Source: Desulfitobacterium chlororespirans DSM 11544 (lineage in GTDB: Bacteria > Bacillota > Desulfitobacteriia > Desulfitobacteriales > Desulfitobacteriaceae). From it: a stretch of 64,000 nucleotides of DNA. A program made the position numbers and the translations under genes. The notes under the pieces were generated by a model, which saw only the letters and a list, made by a program, of their open reading frames with translations, made no database searches and was not told the origin of the DNA. Position 1 is the stretch's first letter. The number at the start of each line of letters is the position of its first letter. Shown here piece by piece: positions 25,222 through 34,408 of this stretch. The DNA lies in NCBI RefSeq assembly GCF_900143285.1, contig NZ_FRDN01000007.1, positions 323,327 through 387,326 on the forward strand. The letters are read 5' to 3'.

Positions 25222-26546
25222 CCTTCTTTAACCAATTGCCCTGCCACACTGCTGACCTTTTCCTGAGTTTCCGTCAACTCTCTTGCCGGATGTGACATTT
25301 CCACAATTCCGGCTCCTACTCTAACCCATGTTTCCTCCGAATCCTGAACTATGCTTCTCAATACCAGCGCCGCATCCAAGGTTCCATTGTCATCATAGGT
25401 TAACACACCGCCACTGTACAAATTGCGGGCATCCTTTTCCATCCTGCCAATGGCTTCGATTGCTTCTTTTTTGGGGATTCCGGAAGCCGTGACCGCCGGA
25501 AACAGGCTGCAAAAGGCATGCCATGAATTGTATTCCGCCCTGAGCTTTCCTCTTAATCGGGAACCCAAATGCTGCACAGTTCCCCGTTCAATCACCGACA
25601 TAAACTCGATTACCGCTACCGAACCCGGTTCACACACCTGTTCCAGCTCTGCATCAGCCAACTTTACCGACATGGCATGTTCGGCGACCTCCTTGGCATC
25701 GTGCAGCAATTCCTCTTTTAAATAGTTATTGGTTTCCGAATCATTAAGCAAAGCTCTGGTCCCGGCCAGGGGAAATGTATAAACGGTACCGGCATCATCC
25801 ACTTCAGCGATGGTTTCCGGACTGAAGCCTGCCACCTCTAACTCGGGAAATCTGTAATAGTAGGACCTGGCCGGCGTGTTTCCGCGTCTTCCCTGCAGGT
25901 AGGTCTGCAGCATATCCAATCGATGGTGCACCGGAATCTTTCTGGATAAGATAACTTTCTGATATTTTTTATTCCTGATCTCTTTAACCCCAAGTTCGAC
26001 GATCTCTTTATAATACTCTTGATCAAATAACAAGATCTCTTGCCCATCATAAAGTATGGCATTTTCTTCTCCTGCCCTGTTTTGCAATACATTGACGATA
26101 TTTTTCTCCATCCTTTCTATATCTTCCTCATTAAGAGCACGCAACAGAATTCTATCCTGATGGACCCTGTATTCTTTATCGGGTATGATGAAATGAAAGA
26201 GTTCCTCTGTTTCCCCTCCCCTGTTCAGATCATATAGGTATCTGGCCAACCCGAAGTTGGCAATTCCATAGGCTCGCCAGGAATCAACAGCCACAGATTT
26301 AAACAGCTTATCAAGATCCCGGCAGAGCTCGGATACCTTGATGCTCTGTCTGACACTCTCCTTTTCCATAACCATCTCCTCCGGAGTAACGATGATCTCG
26401 CAATATATCCCTACTCCTACGGAAACACAATCCTTGTTTTCATATAAATAGACATTTTCCTTTTCACCATCGCACAGGCGGCCGGCAATCTCATAAATTG
26501 CCTTGCTGCTTTCTATTGAGATGTTTTTCTCATAGTATTTTTTCAT
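25218..26546 (-). CDS. Salicylate synthase (Irp9/MbtI/YbtS-like)
   Basis: A 442-residue chorismate-binding enzyme that converts chorismate via isochorismate to salicylate. Motifs: VAGFSPETIAEVD, FPLAGTRAL, then SVIERGTVQHLGSRLRG, GIPKKEAIEAIGRME, LYSGGVLTY and VRVGAGIVEMSHPARELTET, all in family order. It is last in the metallophore operon, behind a strong hairpin at 26,638 that may tune its expression. It supplies the aryl cap for the NRPS line. Confidence 0.92.
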   Translation of the reverse strand: MKKYYEKNISIESSKAIYEIAGRLCDGEKENVYLYENKDCVSVGVGIYCEIIVTPEEMVMEKESVRQSIKVSELCRDLDKLFKSVAVDSWRAYGIANFGLARYLYDLNRGGETEELFHFIIPDKEYRVHQDRILLRALNEEDIERMEKNIVNVLQNRAGEENAILYDGQEILLFDQEYYKEIVELGVKEIRNKKYQKVILSRKIPVHHRLDMLQTYLQGRRGNTPARSYYYRFPELEVAGFSPETIAEVDDAGTVYTFPLAGTRALLNDSETNNYLKEELLHDAKEVAEHAMSVKLADAELEQVCEPGSVAVIEFMSVIERGTVQHLGSRLRGKLRAEYNSWHAFCSLFPAVTASGIPKKEAIEAIGRMEKDARNLYSGGVLTYDDNGTLDAALVLRSIVQDSEETWVRVGAGIVEMSHPARELTETQEKVSSVAGQLVKEG

Positions 26547-26637
26547 AAGATGCTCCCCGCTTTCCGGTTTAAGCTTGATATCCCCGTTTGTTGTGAGGGA
26601 AAAATTAAAACGGCATGGCTGATACCTGCTTTAACAA

Positions 26638-26671
26638 AGCCCATGTGTCGGGCGGGATCGACACATGGGCT
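26638..26671 (-). terminator. Hairpin between hydrolase and salicylate synthase genes
   Basis: Perfect 13-bp arms AGCCCATGTGTCG / CGACACATGGGCT with an 8-nt loop. On the minus strand TTTGTT follows, a weak T-tract, so partial termination or mRNA stabilisation is possible. Confidence 0.6.
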
Positions 26672-26753
26672 TCGCCTTTGGGCCTTTTCAGTATCAGTAT
26701 GGCAGCCAGGCAATCCCCGCCAGACGCTTATCATCTCACGCAGATACCCCACA

Positions 26754-27536
26754 TCAGCAATAATTCAAAATCTCCCTGATCAACCGGGATATTTTCTCCG
26801 GCTCCTTGCTCAGCACTTCCGCATGCCCGCGGTTGGGAAACTCATAGATATCAAGAGGCTGTTTGCTGATTTCTTCCAGCAAGGGGGTGAACTGGGCCCC
26901 ATAGATCTCATTGCCTCCGATCATCACCGAGACCCGGGCCTCCACCCTGGCGTTTTTCCCTTTCAGATCATAGCGGTAAGCGGCTAAAAAGGCATGGAGC
27001 AGCGCTTCCCGGGTTATCTGCCCGTAAATGAGGGGTTGGAGAACCTCCACATCATTGTTGGCGGCAAAACCCATATTTTCTTTAACCGGGGAGGGGAGGT
27101 GTTCCCCGGCCAGCAGTTTTAAAAAGGCATCGGCCATGATATTGGCGTATTGTTCCGTCATTTCCCCCATCGCTTCATACTGACCCCCATCCAGGAGCAG
27201 GTTCATGACCTTGATCTTACCCCTGATGGCCATTTCCACCGCTACACTGGCACCCAAAGAAACCCCATAGATGGCCTGAACCTTATCAACCCTAAGTCCC
27301 TCTAAAGCTTCGCCAAGCTTGCCGGCCGTTTCCTCCACCGAGACCATGTATTCCCTGGGGTGGGCGGTATGCCCTTCCAGTTCCGGAATCAGGAGGCAAT
27401 ACCGGTCTTTCAGATCCCTCATGATCCTGGCAAAGCAGGTTTGCCAATAAAATCCCGCCCCATGGATCAAGAGCACCTTGGGGCCATGGGGTTCCCCCAT
27501 CCTGTGCAGCTTACAACTCCCCTTCTTCATACTCAT
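26754..27536 (-). CDS. Alpha/beta hydrolase of the metallophore operon
   Basis: About 260 residues. LLIHGAGFYWQT gives the oxyanion region, GVSLGASVA the nucleophile elbow (Ser near 95), and NRGHAEVL the likely catalytic histidine. Several ATGs cluster behind AGGAGG; 27536 has the best spacing. The gene overlaps the reductase gene upstream. It may release or proofread intermediates, or hydrolyse the imported chelator; no close match is recalled. Confidence 0.8.
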   Translation of the reverse strand: MSMKKGSCKLHRMGEPHGPKVLLIHGAGFYWQTCFARIMRDLKDRYCLLIPELEGHTAHPREYMVSVEETAGKLGEALEGLRVDKVQAIYGVSLGASVAVEMAIRGKIKVMNLLLDGGQYEAMGEMTEQYANIMADAFLKLLAGEHLPSPVKENMGFAANNDVEVLQPLIYGQITREALLHAFLAAYRYDLKGKNARVEARVSVMIGGNEIYGAQFTPLLEEISKQPLDIYEFPNRGHAEVLSKEPEKISRLIREILNYC

Positions 27537-28593
27537 CATCAACCTCCTGTTCCAAAACTACCTTATTGATCCGGATCTCTGCCTTCAGCTCAGCAAGATC
27601 CTTGAGTATTTCCTCCATATTGATAATGTCCATGGCGTAATAGATGCCAGGGGGCAAAGGCTTCGCCAAAACCGCTTTCGCTGCATAAGCGGCTATGATG
27701 GCGCTGATCTCGCTGCTGCAATGACTGGCTGCCTCCGCCCTCATCAGGGCCCGCTCCTTCCCCAGCAGCCCCTGCCCCTCAATCCTTGTATAGCTGAAGG
27801 GTTCACGGCCTGCCATGGTTTGCCGGAATATCTCAATCACCTCCCGGACAATGCTTTTGTAGCCAGCTCTCCCCAGCTTATACTGGATGACCGCCTCCTG
27901 CAGTTTGCGGATCACCTGGTCGCCAAAGGATGAATGGTACCAATGGGCTTCCTGCAGCCCATAGCGTTGAGCAACCCTTGCCGTTTCAACGGTCAGATAA
28001 TTTTGAAAGCAGAACTCCCTGCCCCTGATCCTTTCCATCCTTTCCCCTTCATCCCTGACCACAGCCCCCTGCTCATAATAGCTGAGCGCCGTCCCAAAAC
28101 CGGATAAGTTGGTGAGAATAAAATCCTCGATAGCCGACATGCTTGGTATTTCTTCACTTACGCTCAGGCCGCTGATGGTCTCCGGGGTGTCAAAAGACTG
28201 GCAGACATGCCGCATCAGCAGCCCGCTCATCCCCGGAAAATAGCCGGCGGACAGCACAAAGACAGCCTCATGCTTTCTGTCCGCCAGCCGCTCCTCCAGA
28301 AAGGCCTCCCCCGAGGGATCAATATAAGGGACCTGCCAGTCGGCAGCCATCCGGGCGACCTTCTCCCCATTGAGGAAAGAAGCCCCTGCGCAATTGATCA
28401 GGACATCGCACTGCCGGCAGAAGTGTCGCAGCTGCTCAGTATCGGCAATGTCAAGCTTTACATACTCACAACCGGCGGCAGACGGCCTGAATTGGCTATG
28501 ATAGGAAGCCATCAGGCTGTATTCATCCTTCAGCAGGTTCAGTATTCTGCTCCCTATTTCGCCCGTGCCGCCTAAAACCCCTATACGGTGCAT
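27511..28593 (-). CDS. Saccharopine-dehydrogenase-like NAD(P) oxidoreductase, probable thiazolinyl reductase
   Basis: A 360-residue protein opening with a Rossmann motif GVLGGTGEIGSRIL, then DVLINCAGASFLNGEKVA and YIDPSGEAFLEERL, as in saccharopine-dehydrogenase-like proteins. Pyochelin and yersiniabactin pathways need a reductase to turn one thiazoline into thiazolidine; PchG and Irp3 are of another family (Gfo/Idh-like). This gene sits where that enzyme is needed, directly after the terminal NRPS, so I infer the same role. Start at 28593 behind GAGGGG. Confidence 0.7.
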   Translation of the reverse strand: MHRIGVLGGTGEIGSRILNLLKDEYSLMASYHSQFRPSAAGCEYVKLDIADTEQLRHFCRQCDVLINCAGASFLNGEKVARMAADWQVPYIDPSGEAFLEERLADRKHEAVFVLSAGYFPGMSGLLMRHVCQSFDTPETISGLSVSEEIPSMSAIEDFILTNLSGFGTALSYYEQGAVVRDEGERMERIRGREFCFQNYLTVETARVAQRYGLQEAHWYHSSFGDQVIRKLQEAVIQYKLGRAGYKSIVREVIEIFRQTMAGREPFSYTRIEGQGLLGKERALMRAEAASHCSSEISAIIAAYAAKAVLAKPLPPGIYYAMDIINMEEILKDLAELKAEIRINKVVLEQEVDDEYEEGEL

Positions 28594-28611
28594 AGAATCC
28601 CCTCTTCTCTT

Positions 28612-31600
28612 TTAGTATCGGAAATCCAGGATCTTGCCGATGTTCTTTTCCAGGTTAGGTTCAACAATACAATCAAAATGCTGGCCGGCGATCACCTCAT
28701 AGGTGTATTCCCCTTGGAGATAGGGCAGCCAGGTCTCCAGGTTCTCCCCAAAAAACTCCCGGAAGAAGCTCCCTTCCTGCTGTTCACAAGAGAACAACCG
28801 CACCTGCCCCCCATAGGGTCTGGGCTCATGGCTGGCCACGCAGCCGAAATTCTGGGAAAAAATATTAAACAAGGTATTGAGCATCCTCCGTTCATGCTCC
28901 ATTAAATTGGACTCAGACCGCTCAATGGTGGCGTAGAGATCGTTCAGCCTTTCCGAAATCGGCTTTCTGGACAGCTCCTTAAAGTTATCCCCAATCTCCT
29001 GATACGGACCGTCCAAAGAGCACAAGGCTTCGGCGCTTACCTCACCCTGGCGTTCTTTGACCAGGAATTCAATGCACCTTTCCAGATCCGCCTCTTGGGT
29101 GGTATATCCCGCTTCATATTCATTGGCGTTAATCAGCCGGGCAAAGGTGCGTTCCAGCAGCAGCTCGTTGTCCAGGCTGGTTTCCAAGGCTCGGGCATAC
29201 ACCTGGTCGGGCAGCTCCCGGTAGTGGGTCATCTCTTTCTGCATTTGAATGGTGGCGCTGATCAAGGTGACATCGGAAACCCGATGCCCGGACTCCCGCA
29301 GATGCTCCGCCGCCTCCAGGGCAATCACCCCGCCTACACAATGCCCAATCAGAATATAATTGGCAAACCCTAAGCCGCTGAGAATTTTGCCGTATTTTTT
29401 GCCCAGCAGCTTGAAGGTATCCTGGGTCTCCATGGAGATATAGTCAACCTCATTGCCAAAGGAAAATCCCAAGACACTTTCATCCTCTTTGCTGTCCTTT
29501 TCAATATAGGCGATGAGATCCGTATAGGCCGAGAGGGTCCCTGTTCCCGCATGGAACAGCACCTTGGCCACAGACTGCTCCCGGGGCAGCCGGCTGTCTT
29601 TGATTTGGATCAGGGAGGGATCAATAAAGGTGTCCCTATGGCTGAAGAATCTCTCTATTTTGGCGGCGACCTCTTTGACCGTGGGCGTTTGCATCATCTC
29701 CGTCAGCAAGGCGCTCCATTCCCAGCCTTCCGCCTCTTCGATCTCTTCCACCATCTTGCCCACCACCTGGGCGATCAGAAGTGAATCTCCCCCTACCTCA
29801 TAGAAATTGTCCTCCCTGCCTAAGGAAGCTATTTTTAATTCCCGGCACCAGATGGCGGCAATCCGCTTCTCCAGCTCCGTTTCCGGCAGGGCTTTTTCTC
29901 CCGGCTCCGTCCCGGAAGCTTGGTGGTTTTGCTCCAGATAGGCCCTTACCCTGCCCATATCCACTTTCTTATTGTCCGTCAGAGGCAGAGCCGGCAGCAC
30001 CAGCATGGTGCTTGGAATCATGTAGGGGGCAACCGTATTGGCTAAATGCTCCTGGACCCGCCCTTTGTCCAAGGGCTCATACTCCCCGGCATACCTGGTG
30101 ATATAAATGGTTTGGCCGGAGATATCCAGCTTGCTGTCCTGACCGGGAAATTCAAAAACAATCTCCCCGCCGTGGCGGCTGAAAATCTTTTCCCACTGGG
30201 CCCTGGTGAAAAAGGTTTGCTCCTCCCCCCGCTCGTCCTGGAATCCGGTCAGTCCGTCCTTAAATTCCATGGAGGTCAGCAGCATGTAGCTGACGCGGGT
30301 CTCCTCCAGAATGATCATGGTTCCCCGGTCCACCAGCAGGTGCTTCAGGTTATCCATCACCTCATGAATATCCCTGGCGTTGTGCAGAACATTGGCGCAG
30401 AGAATCAAATCGAAGGAAAAGGCCTCATAGCCCTGGAGGGCAAAATCCTGATTGATGTCAAACAGCCCATAGTTCACCCATTCATAGGAGCGGAAATTCT
30501 CCTGGGCATGATTGAGAAAAAAGGCGGACAGGTCGGTAAAATGATATTCCACCTGCCGGCCCTCCAGCTGGGGAATCAGGTCCAGGGATGTTCCGCCCAC
30601 CCCCGCCCCCACCTCTAAAATCCGGAAGGGCCGGCCCGGCTCTTTTTGGTTGGCTTGCCGGCACAGATAAAGAACCTCCTTAACCGCAATCCCATTCTGG
30701 ATCTGATTGATTTTGTTATCATGGTAGGCCGCCATGGCCGGTGCTACATCCCCTTTGGGGAAGAGCACGTTGAGAGGGTTTTCCTGTCCCTGAATCATTT
30801 CCGGCAGCACATCGCTGGATTTTTTCAGATAATCCACAAATTCCCGGCTGTAGTTGAACTCCTCTTCAATCCGGTAGAACTCATCCCAGAGGGCCCCGGA
30901 ATTGAGGTGAAGGTTATGTTCCACCAAAGCAAAGGTTTGCTCTTCTTCCCGGAGCACCCCTTCTTTCACCAGCACCTGCAGCCATAATCTGGTCAGCTTA
31001 TGGAGCTTTTCGGGAATGTTCATGGTTTGAATGATTTCCTCCCAGGCATGGCGCTTATCCACTTCCGCAAAGATCCCGAAGCCTTTGAAGGTATGATAGA
31101 TATCGCTGATCACCACTTCTTCCGATTTGGCCGTCCATTTTTCCAGCAATTCCCCGTCCATGCCTGTCTCATAAAACCGGCCCGCGGCGGCCAGCATGGC
31201 CAGTTCCTGATCATCCGCCCCGATATCCTGCTGTTCCGACCTGCGCTTGGGCGTCATCACCGCACTGATCTTCAATTCATCGGGGGGCGTCCCTACAGCC
31301 AGGGCCAGGGCTGAATCGATCAGGGGATAGTCGGTTAAGGCCGTACGTATTTCAGCCAGCTCGATGCGGTGGCCGTGGATTTTGATCTGCTCATCACCGG
31401 CCTCCCTGCCTCTGAACATGATATTGCCATCCCGCCTGTAGTACCCCCTGTCCCCGGTTCGGTAAATTCTCTCCCCCGTCGCCGGCAGTCTGCCATACTT
31501 TTCCCCGTTCAGCTTCTCATCGTTCAAATACCCCAGGGATAAGCCGTCACCGGCTATATACAGGTTCCCCTCCACATAATCCGGGCAGGGCCGCCCCTCA

Positions 31601-34371
31601 CCGTTCAGCACATGGAACCTTTGATTGGCCATGGGTTTCCCATAGGGAACACTTTTCCCAAAGACTTCACCTTTGGCAATATCATAATAAATCGACCAAA
31701 TGGAGGCCTCCGTGGCCCCGCCCATGCTGACCACCCTGGCCTGGGGAAACATGGCGCCAATGCGCTCAGGCAGGTTGACCGGTATCCAATCCCCGGATAA
31801 AAACACCTTGCTCAAGGAGGTTTTCTTCTTCATGCTCTCCACAGATTCCAGATAATTGACCACCATCTGCATTTGCGCCGGAACCGAGTTCCACACACTG
31901 ATCCTGTTCAGCAGGATCAGATCATACAAATATTTGGGGTCCCTGATCTGTGACGAAGCGGGCATAACCAGGGTGCCCCCCGCCGCAAAGCAGCCGAAAA
32001 TATCATAGACCGACAGATCAAAGGAGAGATTGGCCAGGCAAAGAAACACATCGGATTCGTCTATCCCATAGCGGTGATTGACATCCATAATGGTATTCAT
32101 AGCTGCCCGGTGGGAAATCACCACCCCTTTGGGCTCTCCGGTGGTCCCGGAAGTGAAGATAATATAGGCCGGCCGGTCGTAATCAGGGCCGGAGGAGGCA
32201 GAGCCTAGGGCAGCAGAGTCAGGGGCATTAGCGTCGGAGGCAGCAGGGCTGGGAGTAGCAGAGCCGGAAGCAGCAGAGCCGGGGGCACCAGCGTCGGAAG
32301 CAGCAGAGCCAAGGGCACCAGCGTCGAAGGTGGCAGCGCAGGGGGCATCAGGGCTGGAGGTAAAGGCATCCAAAAGCTCACTTCCCAAGGACACTCCGTG
32401 CAGATTGATGGTGGTGCAGCCTTCCCAGGGTGGGCAGCCTTCCTGTACAAAGCAGCCTTCCCGGGCGGGACGGCCCTTCTGGGAGGAGCAGCCCTCATCC
32501 TGGGTTAACAGCACTTTAATGCCGGCCCCTTTCATGATTTTTTTCCGGCGGGCAGAGGGTTGGTGGACATCAATGGGCACATAGGTCCCCTTCACCAACA
32601 GGACGGCTACGACCGCCGCGATCTGCCATTGGTTTTTATCGATGCTGATGCCCACTTTGTCCCCGGGCCGCACATCCTGTTCTTTCAACAGATCCACCAC
32701 GGTCTTCACATAGCGGGAAAAGGATGCATAGGTAAACTCCTCCCGGTCTGTGATCAACGCCGTCTTGTTGGGATAGTGCCTCAGGGAATGAAGGAACCCC
32801 TCCTCCATCATCCGGGGAGGATACTCCCTGGCCGTGGCGTTAATGATTTTTCTCACTTCCCTGGTTCCCAGGGGCAATTCCACTGGAAAATAGTCTCCCA
32901 GAACCTGCTGCTCAGGATCACAAAGGGAGCTGATTAAGCGGGAAAAGCTTTCAAACATATCGTTGATCACCGGCTCTTCAAAAACCCCGTCCCTGACATC
33001 CCAATTTATTTTCGCCCCCCCATTTTCATCCGCTACCTGGCAGTCAAGATACACTTGGGGGGTTTGGCTGATCTTATACCGAACCCTTCTGCGGACTGTG
33101 GCGTCCTCCTTGCCGGCAATCCCTGCCGTACTTGTGAAAACCACCGGGATAATGATATTCTTTTTACGTTCTTTGGTCATTTTTCTGAGCACTTCCACCC
33201 CGGACAGGGCGCTGTGTTCCAAATCTGCCCAAAGATCCTTTTGGATAGCCTGGGCCCTTTGGCTGAAGGGGATACTGAAATCCAGATCGATGGAGGAAAC
33301 GATGACATCGGTAAAATCCCCCACAACCTGCTGGATATCTTCGGCAAGAGGCGGACGATTGAAGATGGTTGTGTTGATGCTGAACTTATGGCTTGAGGAC
33401 CATAAAGCGGTCACTTCCGCCAGGGCCGCCATGACCAGCACGGAGGGAGTAATCTGAGCCTCTTGGGCCCGCTCGCAGAAGGCCTGCCACCTTTCCTTCT
33501 CCAGGAACAGCTTTTTTTGCGAAAACGTATGCTCCGCCAGTCCGGTTTTCTTGATGACCGGAAGCTCCGGGGCTTCGCCCAGAGAAGGAAGCTTTTGCTC
33601 CCAATAGGCTTCGGCAGCCTGCCGCTCCCGGGGATTCAGCCTCTTCCGGTCATTTTGATACATGACACTATCCCGGTAAAGGGTGGGGTAGCTGATGGGC
33701 TCCTCAGGGTTTCTGTAAAAATGCTCCAGATCATTGAGGATAATGTTCATACTGGAAAAATCAGCGATCAGCATATCCACTGAAAAATGGACCACCGATT
33801 TTTCGGCATCCAGGCTGACCGCCACCTCGCACATGGGCCACCGGCCCAAGGGGTATTGCTTATGGGCCAGGCTTTCCCGCAAGGCTTCCCGGCCCCTGTC
33901 ATTCCCCTCCCCGCCCAGATCAAGGACCGGAATCCTTACCAGGGGAACCGTTTCCTGAACGATTTGGTATCCCACATCGTAGACGATGGCCCGCAGCATA
34001 TCATGCTTTTGGATGACCTTATTCCAGGCTGCCTCCAGCCTCCTCATATCCAGGATTTCCTCAAACTCGATTTCCAGATAGCCGTGGCAGGCCACCCCGC
34101 CTAATTCATAGTGCTTATTGCGGCCCACCACATAAGAATTCTGGATATCGGTCAAAGGAAACTTGTTGAACCGGCCCCCCGTGTTCCTGGCCAAACCGGC
34201 CTGCTGATTCCCCTCCAGGTACTGGATAATCCCCTGTTTATTTTCTTTTAAAAAGCTTCTTATCTCTTCCGTAACCACACCTTTTGGCGCTTTGAATTTC
34301 AAGGCTGACCCTTCAGGCCATAAAGCAATCCCCTGGTTGCGGAATTCGTTCATTCTTTTTTCAATCATCAT
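28612..34371 (-). CDS. Terminal NRPS, TubC-Cy-A(MT)-PCP-TE (PchF-like)
   Basis: About 1919 residues. Order: TubC-like docking domain (1-60); heterocyclisation domain with DxxxxDxxS as DMLIADFSS; adenylation domain with YIIFTSGTTGEPKG near 740; embedded methyltransferase with LEVGAGVGGTS near 1255; PCP with EVGGDSLL near 1527; thioesterase with GHCVGG near 1680. The hand-read adenylation code D-L-Y-N-L-S-M-I-W fits cysteine. The thioesterase nucleophile is Cys rather than Ser. A repetitive Ala/Gly/Ser/Pro insertion occupies about 675-730, just before the ATP-binding motif. ATG 34371 is 9 nt after GGAGG. Confidence 0.92.
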   Translation of the reverse strand: MMIEKRMNEFRNQGIALWPEGSALKFKAPKGVVTEEIRSFLKENKQGIIQYLEGNQQAGLARNTGGRFNKFPLTDIQNSYVVGRNKHYELGGVACHGYLEIEFEEILDMRRLEAAWNKVIQKHDMLRAIVYDVGYQIVQETVPLVRIPVLDLGGEGNDRGREALRESLAHKQYPLGRWPMCEVAVSLDAEKSVVHFSVDMLIADFSSMNIILNDLEHFYRNPEEPISYPTLYRDSVMYQNDRKRLNPRERQAAEAYWEQKLPSLGEAPELPVIKKTGLAEHTFSQKKLFLEKERWQAFCERAQEAQITPSVLVMAALAEVTALWSSSHKFSINTTIFNRPPLAEDIQQVVGDFTDVIVSSIDLDFSIPFSQRAQAIQKDLWADLEHSALSGVEVLRKMTKERKKNIIIPVVFTSTAGIAGKEDATVRRRVRYKISQTPQVYLDCQVADENGGAKINWDVRDGVFEEPVINDMFESFSRLISSLCDPEQQVLGDYFPVELPLGTREVRKIINATAREYPPRMMEEGFLHSLRHYPNKTALITDREEFTYASFSRYVKTVVDLLKEQDVRPGDKVGISIDKNQWQIAAVVAVLLVKGTYVPIDVHQPSARRKKIMKGAGIKVLLTQDEGCSSQKGRPAREGCFVQEGCPPWEGCTTINLHGVSLGSELLDAFTSSPDAPCAATFDAGALGSAASDAGAPGSAASGSATPSPAASDANAPDSAALGSASSGPDYDRPAYIIFTSGTTGEPKGVVISHRAAMNTIMDVNHRYGIDESDVFLCLANLSFDLSVYDIFGCFAAGGTLVMPASSQIRDPKYLYDLILLNRISVWNSVPAQMQMVVNYLESVESMKKKTSLSKVFLSGDWIPVNLPERIGAMFPQARVVSMGGATEASIWSIYYDIAKGEVFGKSVPYGKPMANQRFHVLNGEGRPCPDYVEGNLYIAGDGLSLGYLNDEKLNGEKYGRLPATGERIYRTGDRGYYRRDGNIMFRGREAGDEQIKIHGHRIELAEIRTALTDYPLIDSALALAVGTPPDELKISAVMTPKRRSEQQDIGADDQELAMLAAAGRFYETGMDGELLEKWTAKSEEVVISDIYHTFKGFGIFAEVDKRHAWEEIIQTMNIPEKLHKLTRLWLQVLVKEGVLREEEQTFALVEHNLHLNSGALWDEFYRIEEEFNYSREFVDYLKKSSDVLPEMIQGQENPLNVLFPKGDVAPAMAAYHDNKINQIQNGIAVKEVLYLCRQANQKEPGRPFRILEVGAGVGGTSLDLIPQLEGRQVEYHFTDLSAFFLNHAQENFRSYEWVNYGLFDINQDFALQGYEAFSFDLILCANVLHNARDIHEVMDNLKHLLVDRGTMIILEETRVSYMLLTSMEFKDGLTGFQDERGEEQTFFTRAQWEKIFSRHGGEIVFEFPGQDSKLDISGQTIYITRYAGEYEPLDKGRVQEHLANTVAPYMIPSTMLVLPALPLTDNKKVDMGRVRAYLEQNHQASGTEPGEKALPETELEKRIAAIWCRELKIASLGREDNFYEVGGDSLLIAQVVGKMVEEIEEAEGWEWSALLTEMMQTPTVKEVAAKIERFFSHRDTFIDPSLIQIKDSRLPREQSVAKVLFHAGTGTLSAYTDLIAYIEKDSKEDESVLGFSFGNEVDYISMETQDTFKLLGKKYGKILSGLGFANYILIGHCVGGVIALEAAEHLRESGHRVSDVTLISATIQMQKEMTHYRELPDQVYARALETSLDNELLLERTFARLINANEYEAGYTTQEADLERCIEFLVKERQGEVSAEALCSLDGPYQEIGDNFKELSRKPISERLNDLYATIERSESNLMEHERRMLNTLFNIFSQNFGCVASHEPRPYGGQVRLFSCEQQEGSFFREFFGENLETWLPYLQGEYTYEVIAGQHFDCIVEPNLEKNIGKILDFRY

Positions 34372-34408
34372 TGACGGCAACCTCCTCTAACCTAGCTCAT
34401 AAACTTCT

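Noticed and set aside
26543..26752. Minus-strand frame over the hairpin before the salicylate synthase
   Set aside because: Dominated by a perfect hairpin; no protein features.
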